This document shows, piece after piece, positions 36,832 to 45,394 of a stretch of DNA of 64,000 bases. A program made the translations under genes and the position numbers. This DNA comes from Azospirillum sp. 412522. GTDB taxonomy: Bacteria; Pseudomonadota; Alphaproteobacteria; Azospirillales; Azospirillaceae. The stretch is from assembly GCF_019805165.1 (NCBI RefSeq), contig NZ_RWIJ01000015.1:152048-216047 (forward strand), in the 5' to 3' direction. The notes beneath the pieces were generated by a model. It did not search any database. It saw only the letters and a list, made by a program, of their open reading frames with translations, and was not told the DNA's origin. Positions within the stretch are counted from its first letter, which is position 1, and every line of letters starts with the position of its first letter.

Positions 36832-37731
36832 TCACCGGTACTCCGCCCGCCGCGCCAGCCCGTCCTTCAGGTGCCGGATCGCCGCATGCACCTTGGCCGG
36901 CACGTGCCGTTTCTGCGGATAGACCGCCCACACCGCCGTGTTGGGCGGCCGGTGGCGGTCGAGCAGGGAGACCAGACGCCCCTCCGCCACCGGTCCGCGC
37001 ACGTAATAGTCGGGCAGCTGGCACAGGCCGAAACCGCGCAAGGCCGCGTCCAGCACCGAGAAGCCGCTGTTGCAGCGCCAACGGCCGCGCGGGCGGAACA
37101 GCCAGTCCTGGCCGTTGTCGTCGAACAGCCACTGGTCGGAGGTGCCGATCAGGCATTGGTGGGTGCCGAGGCTGGCCAGGCTGTCGGGCGTGCCGTGGCG
37201 CTCCAGATAGGAGGGGGCGGCGCACAGGTGCATCGCGCGCGGGGCGATCCGCGTCGCCACCAGGCTGGATTCGCTGAGGCGGCCGAGACGGATCGCCAGA
37301 TCGTAGCCCTCCTGCACCAGATCGAGCTGCCGGTTGGTCAGTTCCACCTCGATGCTCAGCTGCGGATGGCGCTCCATCAGGTCGTTGATCAGCGGCATGA
37401 TGAACTGCTCGCCATAGGCGGTGGAGCAGGTCATCCGCAGCAGTCCCTTCACCTCATGGTCGCCGCCGCCCTGCAACGCGCCCACCGCCAGGAAGGCGTC
37501 GTCGCGCTGTTCGGCCAGCCGACGGCAGCGGGCGAGGAAGGCGCGGCCGCTCTCGGTCAGGCTGACCTTGCGGGTGGTGCGGTAGAACAGGCGGGCCTGG
37601 AGACGGTCCTCCAGCCGCGCCACGCTGCGGCTGACATGGGAGGAGGAGACGCGCAGCCGCTCCGCCGCGCGGGAGAAGCTGCCGGTTTCCGCCACCGCCA
37701 CGAACTCGTCGATGCCGTCCCAGCCGCTCAT
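36832..37731 (-). CDS. LysR-family transcriptional regulator
   Basis: 299 residues. The N-terminal winged helix-turn-helix reads EFVAVAETGSFSRAAERLRV followed by SSHVSRSVARLEDRL; the rest is a LysR substrate-binding domain (FIMPLINDLMERHPQLSIEV, DLAIRLGRLSESSLVATRI). The C-terminal FRPRGRWRCNSGFSVLDAAL is typical of the subgroup annotated as regulators of oxidoreductases and efflux. ATG at 37731 follows AGAGGG. It is divergent from adhC with a 179-base gap, so formaldehyde-dependent control of adhC-fghA is plausible but unproven. Confidence 0.88.
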   Translation of the reverse strand: MSGWDGIDEFVAVAETGSFSRAAERLRVSSSHVSRSVARLEDRLQARLFYRTTRKVSLTESGRAFLARCRRLAEQRDDAFLAVGALQGGGDHEVKGLLRMTCSTAYGEQFIMPLINDLMERHPQLSIEVELTNRQLDLVQEGYDLAIRLGRLSESSLVATRIAPRAMHLCAAPSYLERHGTPDSLASLGTHQCLIGTSDQWLFDDNGQDWLFRPRGRWRCNSGFSVLDAALRGFGLCQLPDYYVRGPVAEGRLVSLLDRHRPPNTAVWAVYPQKRHVPAKVHAAIRHLKDGLARRAEYR

Positions 37732-37910
37732 GATCCCTCTTCCGGAGTTCGCTCCCGGGGCTTTCTCCCAGGCCCTGCCGGCCATTATCCCCATACGGCA
37801 AAAATCTATTCCCGAAATCGCCGTTCTGGCAACGGCCGGTCGCGGGCTACACTGCGGAAATCAAATGCCAATCGGTATTGGCCAATCCGTTCTTGGGGAA
37901 GGAAACCCAC

Positions 37911-39029
37911 ATGGTTCTGTCGCGCGCCGCCGTCGCCTGGGAAGCCAACCGTCCGCTGGAGATCGAGGAGGTCGAGGTCGCGGCACCCAAGGCCGGCGAG
38001 GTGATGGTCCGCATCGTCGCCACCGGCGTCTGCCACACCGACGCCTACACGCTGTCCGGCAAGGATTCCGAAGGCGTCTTCCCCTGCATCCTCGGCCATG
38101 AGGGCGGCGGCGTGGTGGTGGAGGTCGGCCCCGGCGTCACCTCCGTGGCGGTCGGCGACCATGTCATCCCGCTCTACACGCCGGAATGCGGCAAGTGCAA
38201 ATTCTGCCTGTCCGGCAAGACCAACCTGTGCCAGGCGATCCGCGCCACCCAGGGCAAGGGCCTGATGCCGGACGGCACCAGCCGCTTCTCGCTGAAGGGC
38301 AAGGAGATCGCCCACTACATGGGCACCTCGACCTTCTCCGAATACACGGTGCTGCCGGAGATCGCGCTCGCCAAGATCAACAAGGCCGCCCCTCTTGAGA
38401 AGGTCTGCCTGCTCGGCTGCGGCGTCACCACCGGCATGGGCGCGGTGATGAACACCGCCAAGGTGGAGCCGGGTTCGACCGTCGCCATCTTCGGCCTGGG
38501 CGGCATCGGCCTGTCGGCCATCATCGGCGCCACCATGGCGAAGGCAGGCCGCATCATCGGCGTCGACATCAACCCGTCGAAGTTCGAGATCGCCAAGCAG
38601 CTCGGCGCCACCGACGTCGTCAACCCGATGGACTACGACCGCCCGATCCAGGAAGTGCTGGTCGAGATGACCGACGGCGGCGTCGATTACAGCTTCGAAT
38701 GCATCGGCAACGTGAAGATCATGCGCGCCGCGCTGGAATGCTGCCACAAGGGCTGGGGCGAGTCGGTCATCATCGGCGTCGCCGGCGCCGGCGAGGAGAT
38801 CGCCACCCGCCCGTTCCAGCTGGTCACCGGGCGCGTCTGGCGCGGCTCCGCCTTCGGCGGCGTCAAGGGCCGCTCGGAGCTGCCGGAGTATGTGGAGCGC
38901 TACCTGCGCGGCGAGTTCGAGCTGGACACCTTCATCACCCACACCATGGGGCTGGAGGACATCAACCACGCCTTCGACCTGATGCATGAGGGCAAGAGCA
39001 TCCGCTCGGTCATCCTCTACAACCAGTGA
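37911..39029 (+). CDS. adhC: S-(hydroxymethyl)glutathione dehydrogenase (class III alcohol dehydrogenase)
   Basis: 372 residues, the normal class III length. Catalytic zinc ligands lie in ATGVCHTDAY (Cys41) and GHEGGG, the structural zinc in CGKCKFCLSGKTNLC. The NAD-binding fold has FGLGGIGLSAIIGA. It oxidises the glutathione-formaldehyde adduct to S-formylglutathione in the cytoplasm; the next gene hydrolyses that product. ATG at 37911 is preceded by GGAAGGAAA; the frame is open 11 codons further up but without the family sequence. Confidence 0.96.
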   Translation: MVLSRAAVAWEANRPLEIEEVEVAAPKAGEVMVRIVATGVCHTDAYTLSGKDSEGVFPCILGHEGGGVVVEVGPGVTSVAVGDHVIPLYTPECGKCKFCLSGKTNLCQAIRATQGKGLMPDGTSRFSLKGKEIAHYMGTSTFSEYTVLPEIALAKINKAAPLEKVCLLGCGVTTGMGAVMNTAKVEPGSTVAIFGLGGIGLSAIIGATMAKAGRIIGVDINPSKFEIAKQLGATDVVNPMDYDRPIQEVLVEMTDGGVDYSFECIGNVKIMRAALECCHKGWGESVIIGVAGAGEEIATRPFQLVTGRVWRGSAFGGVKGRSELPEYVERYLRGEFELDTFITHTMGLEDINHAFDLMHEGKSIRSVILYNQ

Positions 39030-39039
39030 GGGGAGGGTT

Positions 39040-39077
39040 CCCCTCTCCCGTTCCGGCATCCGGCGGCGGGGGAGGGG
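39040..39077 (+). repeat. Intercistronic hairpin between adhC and fghA
   Basis: CCCCTCTCCCG (39040-39050) pairs with CGGGGGAGGGG (39067-39077) apart from one G-T pair. The arms are close in sequence to the fruA terminator, but no T-tract follows. It may attenuate or stabilise the adhC-fghA message. Confidence 0.45.
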
Positions 39078-39111
39078 ATGTGCCGGCTTCCGATCTTCAA
39101 AAGGCGTTTCC

Positions 39112-39963
39112 ATGACCGATCCCCTCACCACCCTGTCGGAAACCCGCGTCTTCGGCGGCCGGCTGAGACGGGTGCGGCACCAGTCCGCGGCGGTGAACTG
39201 CGAGATGACCTTCGCGATCTTCCTGCCGCCGCAGGTCGAGGCCGGCGCCACGGTGCCGGTCTTCTACTGGCTGTCGGGCCTGACCTGCACCGACGAGAAC
39301 TTCACCCAGAAGGCCGGCGCCTTCCGCGTCGCGGCGGAGCTTGGCCTTGCCATCGTCGCCCCCGACACCAGCCCGCGCGGGGACGGGGTGCCCGGCGATC
39401 CCGACGGCGCCTGGGATTTCGGCCAGGGCGCCGGATTCTATGTCGACGCGACCGAGGAGCCGTGGGCGCCGAACTACCGCATGCACGACTATGTGACGCG
39501 GGAGCTGCCGACGCTGATCGAGGCGAATTTCCCGGTCACCGACCGCCGGTCCATCGCCGGCCATTCGATGGGCGGGCATGGCGCGCTGGTCTGCGCGCTG
39601 AAGCATCCCGGCTTCTACAAGGCGGTGTCGGCCTTCGCCCCCATCGTCAATCCGGCGGCGGTGCCCTGGGGCGAGAAGGCCTTCGGCCGCTACCTGGGGC
39701 CGGACCGCGAGCGCTGGCTGGAGTGGGACGCCTGCGCGCTGATCAGGACGGCGCCGGAGCGTCTGCCGATCCTGATCGACCAGGGCGACCGCGACGGCTT
39801 CCTGGAGGCGCAGCTCAAGCCGGAGGCGCTGGTCGCCGCCGCCGCGGAGGTCGGGCATCCGGTGACGCTGCGGATGCAGACTGGCTACGACCACAGCTAT
39901 TTCTTCATCAGCACCTTCATCGAGGACCATCTGCGCCACCATGCGGCGGCGCTGGCGGGGTGA
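39112..39963 (+). CDS. fghA: S-formylglutathione hydrolase
   Basis: 283 residues, esterase D family, alpha/beta hydrolase. Nucleophile elbow GHSMGGHGAL, acid in LIDQGDRDGF and the catalytic His in GYDHSYFF. WLSGLTCTDENFTQKAG is the family's conserved oxyanion region. It releases formate and glutathione from the product of AdhC. The ATG at 39112 has AAGGCG seven bases upstream and lies 82 bases after adhC. Confidence 0.95.
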   Translation: MTDPLTTLSETRVFGGRLRRVRHQSAAVNCEMTFAIFLPPQVEAGATVPVFYWLSGLTCTDENFTQKAGAFRVAAELGLAIVAPDTSPRGDGVPGDPDGAWDFGQGAGFYVDATEEPWAPNYRMHDYVTRELPTLIEANFPVTDRRSIAGHSMGGHGALVCALKHPGFYKAVSAFAPIVNPAAVPWGEKAFGRYLGPDRERWLEWDACALIRTAPERLPILIDQGDRDGFLEAQLKPEALVAAAAEVGHPVTLRMQTGYDHSYFFISTFIEDHLRHHAAALAG

Positions 39964-39992
39964 AAGCCTGGCGAAGTGAAAGCCTGACGGGG

Positions 39993-40013
39993 CAGGGGGC
40001 GGCAAGCCCCCTG
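39993..40013. terminator. Hairpin after fghA
   Basis: CAGGGGGC and GCCCCCTG form a perfect 8-base stem around GGCAA, between the convergent fghA and DUF1513 genes. It is followed by a short duplicated CCTGTCCTG-GGCCCCC run and has no T-tract. Confidence 0.5.
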
Positions 40014-40044
40014 TCCTGGGGCCCCCCTGTCCTGAGGCCCCCCG

Positions 40045-41190
40045 TCAGGCCACCCGTCGCGTCAGGTGGTTGTCCCAGCGGAAGGCCGGCGCCTTGCGCT
40101 CCGGCCCCGCCTCGGCGCTGGCCGACACCGGCTCGATCACGCCGAGGCCGCTGGTCGCCAGATAGCCCTCGCCGTTCGGCGCCAGACCGCAGCCGTCGGC
40201 CAGCGCGGTGGAGCCGAGCCATGCCCCGCTCGCCGCATCCCACAGCCCGATGATCCCGCCCATCGGCGAACTGGCGGCGACGGTTTTGCCGTCGGACGCC
40301 ACGCTGCCGATATAGCCCTGCATGCGCGACAGCATATCGTCCGGGGTGTCGAACAGGCGGATGGCGCCGCCGCCGGGGCGGTGGGCGCCGGTCAGGGGCT
40401 GGAGCATGCCGATCGGCCGTTCGTCCTGCACGCCGAAGGCGATCCCGCCATCGTCCAGCAGGGCGATGTGGCGCATGCCGAGGTTGGCGTGCTCCTCCGG
40501 CAGGCGGACCTTGTCGAGCAGCCTGCCGGTCGCCGCCTCGACATAGGTCAGCGAGCTGTCCATGCTGTCGAGGTTCAGCTTGGCCCGGCCGGTGTCGGGG
40601 TGGGTGATGACGCCGCCGTTGGCGACCGCCAGCGTCGTGCCGTCGCGCATCAGGACCAGTTCGTGCGGACCCAGCCCATGGGTCGGCAGGACGCCGACGC
40701 GGCGGTAGCCGTCGGTGGCGTCATAGACGCCGATGGCGCCCTCTTCGCGCGGGACGTCGTCCTCGGCGACATAGAGGATGCGGCCGTCGGCGGAATAGTC
40801 GCCATGGCCGGTGAAGCGGCGGTCGTCGGGCGCCCGCACCACCGGGCCGGGGGTGCCGTCGGCCAGCGACAGGGTCTGGAACCAGCGGCCGGGACGGCGG
40901 GCGAAGACGGCGGCCTCCGCCACGCCGGGGCGCGGCACGATGCCATGGGCGCGGCCGGGCGTGGCGGCGGTGAACAGCACCTTGCCGGTGCGGTCCAGGG
41001 CTGCCACGCCGAAGCTCGGCTCCGTTCCGGCGGTGGCATAGGCGTTGAGGTAGAGCGTGCCGGCGTCCGCCGCATGGGCCTTGCCGGTCAGCACGGCCAG
41101 CAGCCCGCCGACGATGCGGCCGCCCATCGCCCGCCCGCCCAGGACCGGGCCGGCCAACGCGCCCAGGATGTTCCTGCGGTCGACCGCCAT
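40045..41190 (-). CDS. DUF1513 family protein, Tat-exported
   Basis: 381 residues. The N-terminus has a twin-arginine signal (VDRRNILGALAG, hydrophobic core, cleavage near GKAHAADA). The mature part is a repeated-strand, probable beta-propeller fold: GRAHGIVPRPG, GHGDYSADGRILYVAEDD, GLGPHELVLMRDG, GGGAIRLFD. The conserved His in these motifs may bind metal. DUF1513 proteins commonly follow imelysin and di-haem oxidoreductase genes, as here, and are thought to work in iron acquisition; the biochemical role is unknown. The start is two bases after the preceding stop. Confidence 0.85.
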   Translation of the reverse strand: MAVDRRNILGALAGPVLGGRAMGGRIVGGLLAVLTGKAHAADAGTLYLNAYATAGTEPSFGVAALDRTGKVLFTAATPGRAHGIVPRPGVAEAAVFARRPGRWFQTLSLADGTPGPVVRAPDDRRFTGHGDYSADGRILYVAEDDVPREEGAIGVYDATDGYRRVGVLPTHGLGPHELVLMRDGTTLAVANGGVITHPDTGRAKLNLDSMDSSLTYVEAATGRLLDKVRLPEEHANLGMRHIALLDDGGIAFGVQDERPIGMLQPLTGAHRPGGGAIRLFDTPDDMLSRMQGYIGSVASDGKTVAASSPMGGIIGLWDAASGAWLGSTALADGCGLAPNGEGYLATSGLGVIEPVSASAEAGPERKAPAFRWDNHLTRRVA

Positions 41191-41192
41191 CG

Positions 41193-42308
41193 TCAGTCTC
41201 CGTCCAGTTCGTTGAAGCCCAGCGTGATGTCCAGCAGCGGGGCCAGCGTGCCCAGCATCTCGACCCGCGCCGCCTTGACCAGCCGCAATGCGCTTTCCGT
41301 CTTCTTGCGGGCGGCGGGGTCGGCGACCGCCTTGTTCAGCGGGCCGGGAATCGCCTCCACCGCGCCGATGGCGGCGGCGAAGCTCTCGTCGATGGCCTGC
41401 TTGGCGGTGGCGCCGTCGTCGTTGGCCGGCAGCAGCGAGACGAAGCCCGGCCCGCCATGCTCGCCCATCAGCAGGGCGCGCAGACCCTCCAGGTTCAGCA
41501 CGATGTTACGGAGCGACCGGCCGCTGCGCAGCGCCTCCACCACCGTCGGCTTGGCGTCCTCGATCCCGGTGCCGAGCGGCGCCATCATCTTCTGGTCGAT
41601 CACCACCTGCATCGCGGTGATGGCGGAGGAATAGAGCGTGTTGGCCGCCTCCGAGGCGGTGGGGCCGAGAACGGTCGCCTGCCCGGCGGCGAGCGGCGCC
41701 TCCAGCTCCTTCCAGCCGTCGCGCGATTCCGTCGCGATGGCGGCGATGTTGCGGGCGGCGGCGGCGGCGAGCCTGGCGCGGTATTGCTTGGCGTCGCTGC
41801 CGGTGAAGCCGTCGGCGGTGACGCCCTCGTCGAACAGCAGCCGCTCCAGCACGGTCAGGCCCTGCACCGCCGCGCTCTGGCGGGCCAGCGCGCCGGGTTC
41901 CAGCAGCTTGGGGTCATGGTCGCGCAGGATCTGGCCGATCTGGCGCTGGACCACGCCCGGCCGCTCCGGCCAGAAGGAGAGGCGGTCGGCCCGCAGGTTC
42001 ATGGTCAGCGGTCCGGGCCGCAGATGCTGCACGGCGGCCCAGGCGTCGGTGACTTTGAAGTGGGCGGCGCGCGCCTCGTCCAGCCCGGCGGCGGTGGGAC
42101 CGGCGGCGAAGCGGTCGAGCGTGTCGGCATAGGCGGTGGATGCCGCCGCCAGCGCCTCGAAGCGGGGCAGGGCATGGGTGCGGACCATGCCGCCGAGGAA
42201 GGCGGCGTCCTTGTCCAGCTGGCGGGCGGCGAAGGCCGGCGTCCGCGGCAGCAGGGCCGCCACGGCGGCGGCGGCCGACATCAGTCCAAGCACTATGCGG
42301 CGTCGCAT
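41193..42308 (-). CDS. Imelysin-family periplasmic protein (divergent copy)
   Basis: 371 residues with a signal peptide (RRRIVLGLMSAAAAVAALL, cleavage near TPAFAA). The all-helical imelysin fold is indicated by DAWAAVQHLRPGPL and RADRLSFWPERPG. At the position of the family's GxHxxE metal motif it reads GLTVLE, so the His is replaced by Thr. The first imelysin gene of the set (45395-46669) keeps it. Its place between the di-haem oxidoreductase and DUF1513 genes is the usual one for the second imelysin-like gene of such loci. Confidence 0.85.
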   Translation of the reverse strand: MRRRIVLGLMSAAAAVAALLPRTPAFAARQLDKDAAFLGGMVRTHALPRFEALAAASTAYADTLDRFAAGPTAAGLDEARAAHFKVTDAWAAVQHLRPGPLTMNLRADRLSFWPERPGVVQRQIGQILRDHDPKLLEPGALARQSAAVQGLTVLERLLFDEGVTADGFTGSDAKQYRARLAAAAARNIAAIATESRDGWKELEAPLAAGQATVLGPTASEAANTLYSSAITAMQVVIDQKMMAPLGTGIEDAKPTVVEALRSGRSLRNIVLNLEGLRALLMGEHGGPGFVSLLPANDDGATAKQAIDESFAAAIGAVEAIPGPLNKAVADPAARKKTESALRLVKAARVEMLGTLAPLLDITLGFNELDGD

Positions 42309-42359
42309 ACGATCAAATCCCTTCTGCCTTCGGCGTGGATCGAAGCCCCCGCCCCTCCT

Positions 42360-43679
42360 TTACAAACCCAGCACGTAACGCACCAGCCGTTTCCGTTCCC
42401 CGGCCGGCATCGCCATGAAGCGCTCCTTCGCCGCCTCCGCCTCGCCGCCATGCCACAGGATCGCTTCGGTGACGCTGCGGGCGCGCCCGTCATGCAGGAG
42501 CGACAGCTGGCCGTCCCTGGCCGCCAGCCGGTTCAGGCCCCACAGCGGCGTGGTGCGCCAGTCCGACCCGTTCGCCTCGCCCATCGGCAGCCGGTCGCCC
42601 AGCGCCGGACCGAGGTCGTGCAGAAGCAGGTCGCTGTGCGGGAAAATGTCGCGGCCGGACAGGGCCGGATGTTCGGCATCCTCCGCCGTGCGCCAGGACG
42701 GACGATGGCAGGCGGCGCAGCCGGCATCGGCGAACAGCGCCGTGCCTGCCTTGTCCTTGGGCGCCTCCAGGCTGCCGTCGGGCGGCAGGTCGCGCAGGTA
42801 GCCGTCGATCAGGCCGATGACCGTGCTGGGGATCTCCAGACCTTCGAACTGCTTGGAATCGCCGTGCGGCGCGTTGCGGCAGGCGGTCTGCGCCGGGGTG
42901 CAGTCGCCCCAGGGTTCCGGATAGCTCGGGGTCGACATGCCGATGTCGAGGCTGAAGGCTTCCGAATCCTGGTGATCCAGGGTGGGGTGCATCGCCTTCC
43001 AGCCGAAGCGGCCGACCTGACGCCTGCCGTCCACCGTCACATGGTTCACCCGTCCGGCGACCGGCCCGCCGGCTGCCGCCTGTCTGGCGGCCTCGGCCTC
43101 GATCGCCCCGGCCGGGATGCGGTCGAGCAGCCCCATGCCATGGACGCGCGGCGGCACGCGGGCCGACATCACCGTCGCCTCGGCCAGCGGGCCGTAGCCC
43201 AGATCCTCGACCACCGGCGTCGGGTGACGCAGGCGGACGGTCTCGCCGTCGGGGAAGCGGACGGTCTCTTCGCGGTAGCTGACGCGGGGGCGGCCTTCGA
43301 TCACCTGGCCAAGGATGGCGTTGGACTGGATTTGCCGGCCATAGACGGGATCGTTGTTCAGCTTGATCGCATAGCCGACGCCCTGGTCGCCCTTCACCGC
43401 CGGATCGGGGGGACGCCCGCCGGCGCCGCGCGGATGGCAGGTGGCGCAGGAGCGCGCGTTGTAGAGCGGCCCGAGGCCGTCCGCCGCCTGCGTCGCGGTG
43501 GGGGCGGCCACCCACATGCGGCGGAACAGCGCCTCGCCGATGCGGTTGTCGAGGCTGTCGGCAGCCTGGGCCGCGACAGGAGCGGCGAGCAGCATGATCG
43601 TGGCCAGGGCGATGGATCGGGCTGCGCTCCGCCAACTCGGTACGTCATCCCCGCGAAGGCGGGGATCCAGGGTTTGCAT
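42360..43679 (-). CDS. Di-haem oxidoreductase family protein (DUF1111 / thiol oxidoreductase)
   Basis: About 439 residues. Two c-type haem motifs, CATCH near residue 75 and CAACH near residue 310, with the family's VEDLGYGPLAEATVMSARVP and GRFGWKAMHPTLDHQDSEAF between. A signal peptide (SIALATIMLLAAPVAAQA) sends it to the periplasm. The start is uncertain because a palindromic repeat overlaps the 5' end: ATG at 43679 lies in the loop of the repeat and gives a 39-residue signal sequence; ATG at 43769 just after the upstream stop would translate through both arms. It follows the multicopper oxidase gene and likely supports iron or copper redox chemistry. Confidence 0.85.
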   Translation of the reverse strand: MQTLDPRLRGDDVPSWRSAARSIALATIMLLAAPVAAQAADSLDNRIGEALFRRMWVAAPTATQAADGLGPLYNARSCATCHPRGAGGRPPDPAVKGDQGVGYAIKLNNDPVYGRQIQSNAILGQVIEGRPRVSYREETVRFPDGETVRLRHPTPVVEDLGYGPLAEATVMSARVPPRVHGMGLLDRIPAGAIEAEAARQAAAGGPVAGRVNHVTVDGRRQVGRFGWKAMHPTLDHQDSEAFSLDIGMSTPSYPEPWGDCTPAQTACRNAPHGDSKQFEGLEIPSTVIGLIDGYLRDLPPDGSLEAPKDKAGTALFADAGCAACHRPSWRTAEDAEHPALSGRDIFPHSDLLLHDLGPALGDRLPMGEANGSDWRTTPLWGLNRLAARDGQLSLLHDGRARSVTEAILWHGGEAEAAKERFMAMPAGERKRLVRYVLGL

Positions 43680-43727
43680 AGTGGCACTCGTGGAAAAGTC
43701 TGGATCCCCGCCTTCGCGGGGATGACG
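43643..43727. repeat. Dispersed palindromic repeat with two 28-base inverted arms
   Basis: The arm at 43643-43670 begins CGTCATCCCCGCGAAGG and its exact reverse complement occupies 43700-43727, with a 29-base loop. Each arm is itself a hairpin (ATCCCCGC...GCGGGGAT). This is the kind of palindromic unit scattered through many proteobacterial genomes. It occupies the 5' end of the di-haem oxidoreductase gene without breaking its reading frame. Confidence 0.85.
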
Positions 43728-43770
43728 GAAGTCGTCATGCGTCAGATCGGGTTCCGCCTTGCTGCGCATC

Positions 43771-45255
43771 TCAAGCAACGCGGATGTATCCCATCATGCC
43801 GGTGTCCTGGTGTTCGATGATGTGGCAGTGGAACATCCAGTCGCCGGGGTTGTCGGCCTTGATGGCGACGCGCAGCCGTTCCTTCGGCTCCAGCAGCACG
43901 GTGTCGGCATGGTGGGGCACCACCTTGCGGCCGTCGGAGGACAGCACCTTGAAGGTGTAGCCGTGGATGTGGATCGGGTGGAGGTGCGGCGTCAGGTTGG
44001 CCAGTTCGAAGATATAGCTGCGGCCCTTCTCCAGCGTGACCAGCGGCGGCGGCAGGCGTTCGTGCCCGCCCTCCGGCCAGCTCTGCTGGTTGATCGCCCA
44101 GAAGGTCTTCGTCGACAGGCACAGGGCGTCGGCATAGGGCAGGCCGGGCAGCGCCGCCGCGTCGAAGCTCTGCGCCACCGCGGTGGCCGAGAAGGCCATC
44201 GGGATGATCGGCGCGTCCTTCAGGTCCGGCTCGGGGATGGCGGAGGCGGGCAGGGCGCGCGGCTTGAAACGCTTGTTGGAGCGGGCCGGGCCGACGGAGC
44301 GGAAGGTGGCGAGCGGCCGGGGCTCGGCCGAATAGACGTTGGTCAGCCGCAGGGTCTGGCCGGCCTTGGCCGGCGCGCGGAACAGCACGTCGATGCGCAT
44401 CGCCGGCCCCATCGCCCAGCCGTCCAGCGGAATCGGCGGCAGCGGGTTGCCGTCGACGGCGATGATCCAGGCTTCGGCCCCCTCCACCCGCAGATCGACG
44501 ACGCGGGTGCTGTCGATGTTGTAGAGGCGGGCGCGGATGTCGCCGTTGGCGGGGACCTCGATCACCGGCTCGACGGCGCCGTTGACGGTCGACACGCTGC
44601 CGAAGGTGCCGGCGCGCGAGGCGCCGCGGTCGGTGGTGAAGGCGCCGAACTTGCCGGTCTTGTCGAGCTGCCAGTCCTTGATCAGACAGACGAGGTCGGC
44701 GTCGAATTTCGGCGCGTCCGGCTCCTCGACGATCAGCACGCCGGCAAGGCCGCGGCCCAGCAGCTCCACCGTGTTGCAGTGGGGATGGAAGAAGAAGGAC
44801 CCGGCGTCGGGCGGGGTGAATTCGTAGACGTGGCGCTCGCCCGGCCTGGTCGGCGGCTGGGTCAGGTAGGGCACGCCGTCTTCCAGGTTGGGCAGGCGGA
44901 TGCCGTGCCAGTGGATCGAGGTGTGCTCGTCCAGCCCGTTCACCAGGGTGGCGCGCAGCCGCTGGCCCTTGCGCATGCGGATGATCGGGCCGGGAAAGCT
45001 GTCGGCATAGGTGATCAGCGGCGACGGGCCGGCCGGTTCCGGCAGGATGCGCAGCATCCGTTGCTTGGCGACCAGTTCGACCTCGACGAGGTCCCCGGCG
45101 GCGGTGACGGGAGCCGGACCGGCAAGGCCGGGCTTCAGCGCGCCGGCGTCGGGAGCCGTGAGGCCGGTACCGCCCAGCGCCGTCGCCGCGATGGCGGCGC
45201 CCCCGGCACGCAGGAGGGTGCGGCGGGACAGGGGAACGGCTGGACGATGAGGCAT
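43771..45255 (-). CDS. Multicopper oxidase, Tat-exported
   Basis: 494 residues. A twin-arginine signal SRRTLLRAGG opens the protein. All four copper-binding motifs are present: SIHWHG, FFFHPHC, HLHPIHIHGY and the C-terminal HCHIIEHQDTGMMGY with the type 1 site Cys, His and Met. It should oxidise a metal ion or phenolic substrate with oxygen in the periplasm. Within an imelysin/di-haem set it may oxidise Fe(II) or Cu(I) before uptake. It starts 139 bases after the imelysin gene and its stop is within three bases of the next possible ATG. Confidence 0.92.
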   Translation of the reverse strand: MPHRPAVPLSRRTLLRAGGAAIAATALGGTGLTAPDAGALKPGLAGPAPVTAAGDLVEVELVAKQRMLRILPEPAGPSPLITYADSFPGPIIRMRKGQRLRATLVNGLDEHTSIHWHGIRLPNLEDGVPYLTQPPTRPGERHVYEFTPPDAGSFFFHPHCNTVELLGRGLAGVLIVEEPDAPKFDADLVCLIKDWQLDKTGKFGAFTTDRGASRAGTFGSVSTVNGAVEPVIEVPANGDIRARLYNIDSTRVVDLRVEGAEAWIIAVDGNPLPPIPLDGWAMGPAMRIDVLFRAPAKAGQTLRLTNVYSAEPRPLATFRSVGPARSNKRFKPRALPASAIPEPDLKDAPIIPMAFSATAVAQSFDAAALPGLPYADALCLSTKTFWAINQQSWPEGGHERLPPPLVTLEKGRSYIFELANLTPHLHPIHIHGYTFKVLSSDGRKVVPHHADTVLLEPKERLRVAIKADNPGDWMFHCHIIEHQDTGMMGYIRVA

Positions 45256-45394
45256 GACGGCTGTCCGGAAACTGCAGGCAGGAAAAGAACCGGCTCCGGT
45301 CCCGCTTCCAGACCCGGCCTGATCGGTCCGGAAGGGAAGCTCGGGAGAACGGTCCTGCGCGGGACGGCGCGGGACCGGAGCCGGGTAGGCCGTG

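Noticed and set aside
43680..43769. Upstream ATG for the di-haem oxidoreductase
   Set aside because: It would put about 30 more residues, including a translated repeat arm, in front of an already long signal sequence. Not excluded, but the ATG at 43679 gives the more usual protein.
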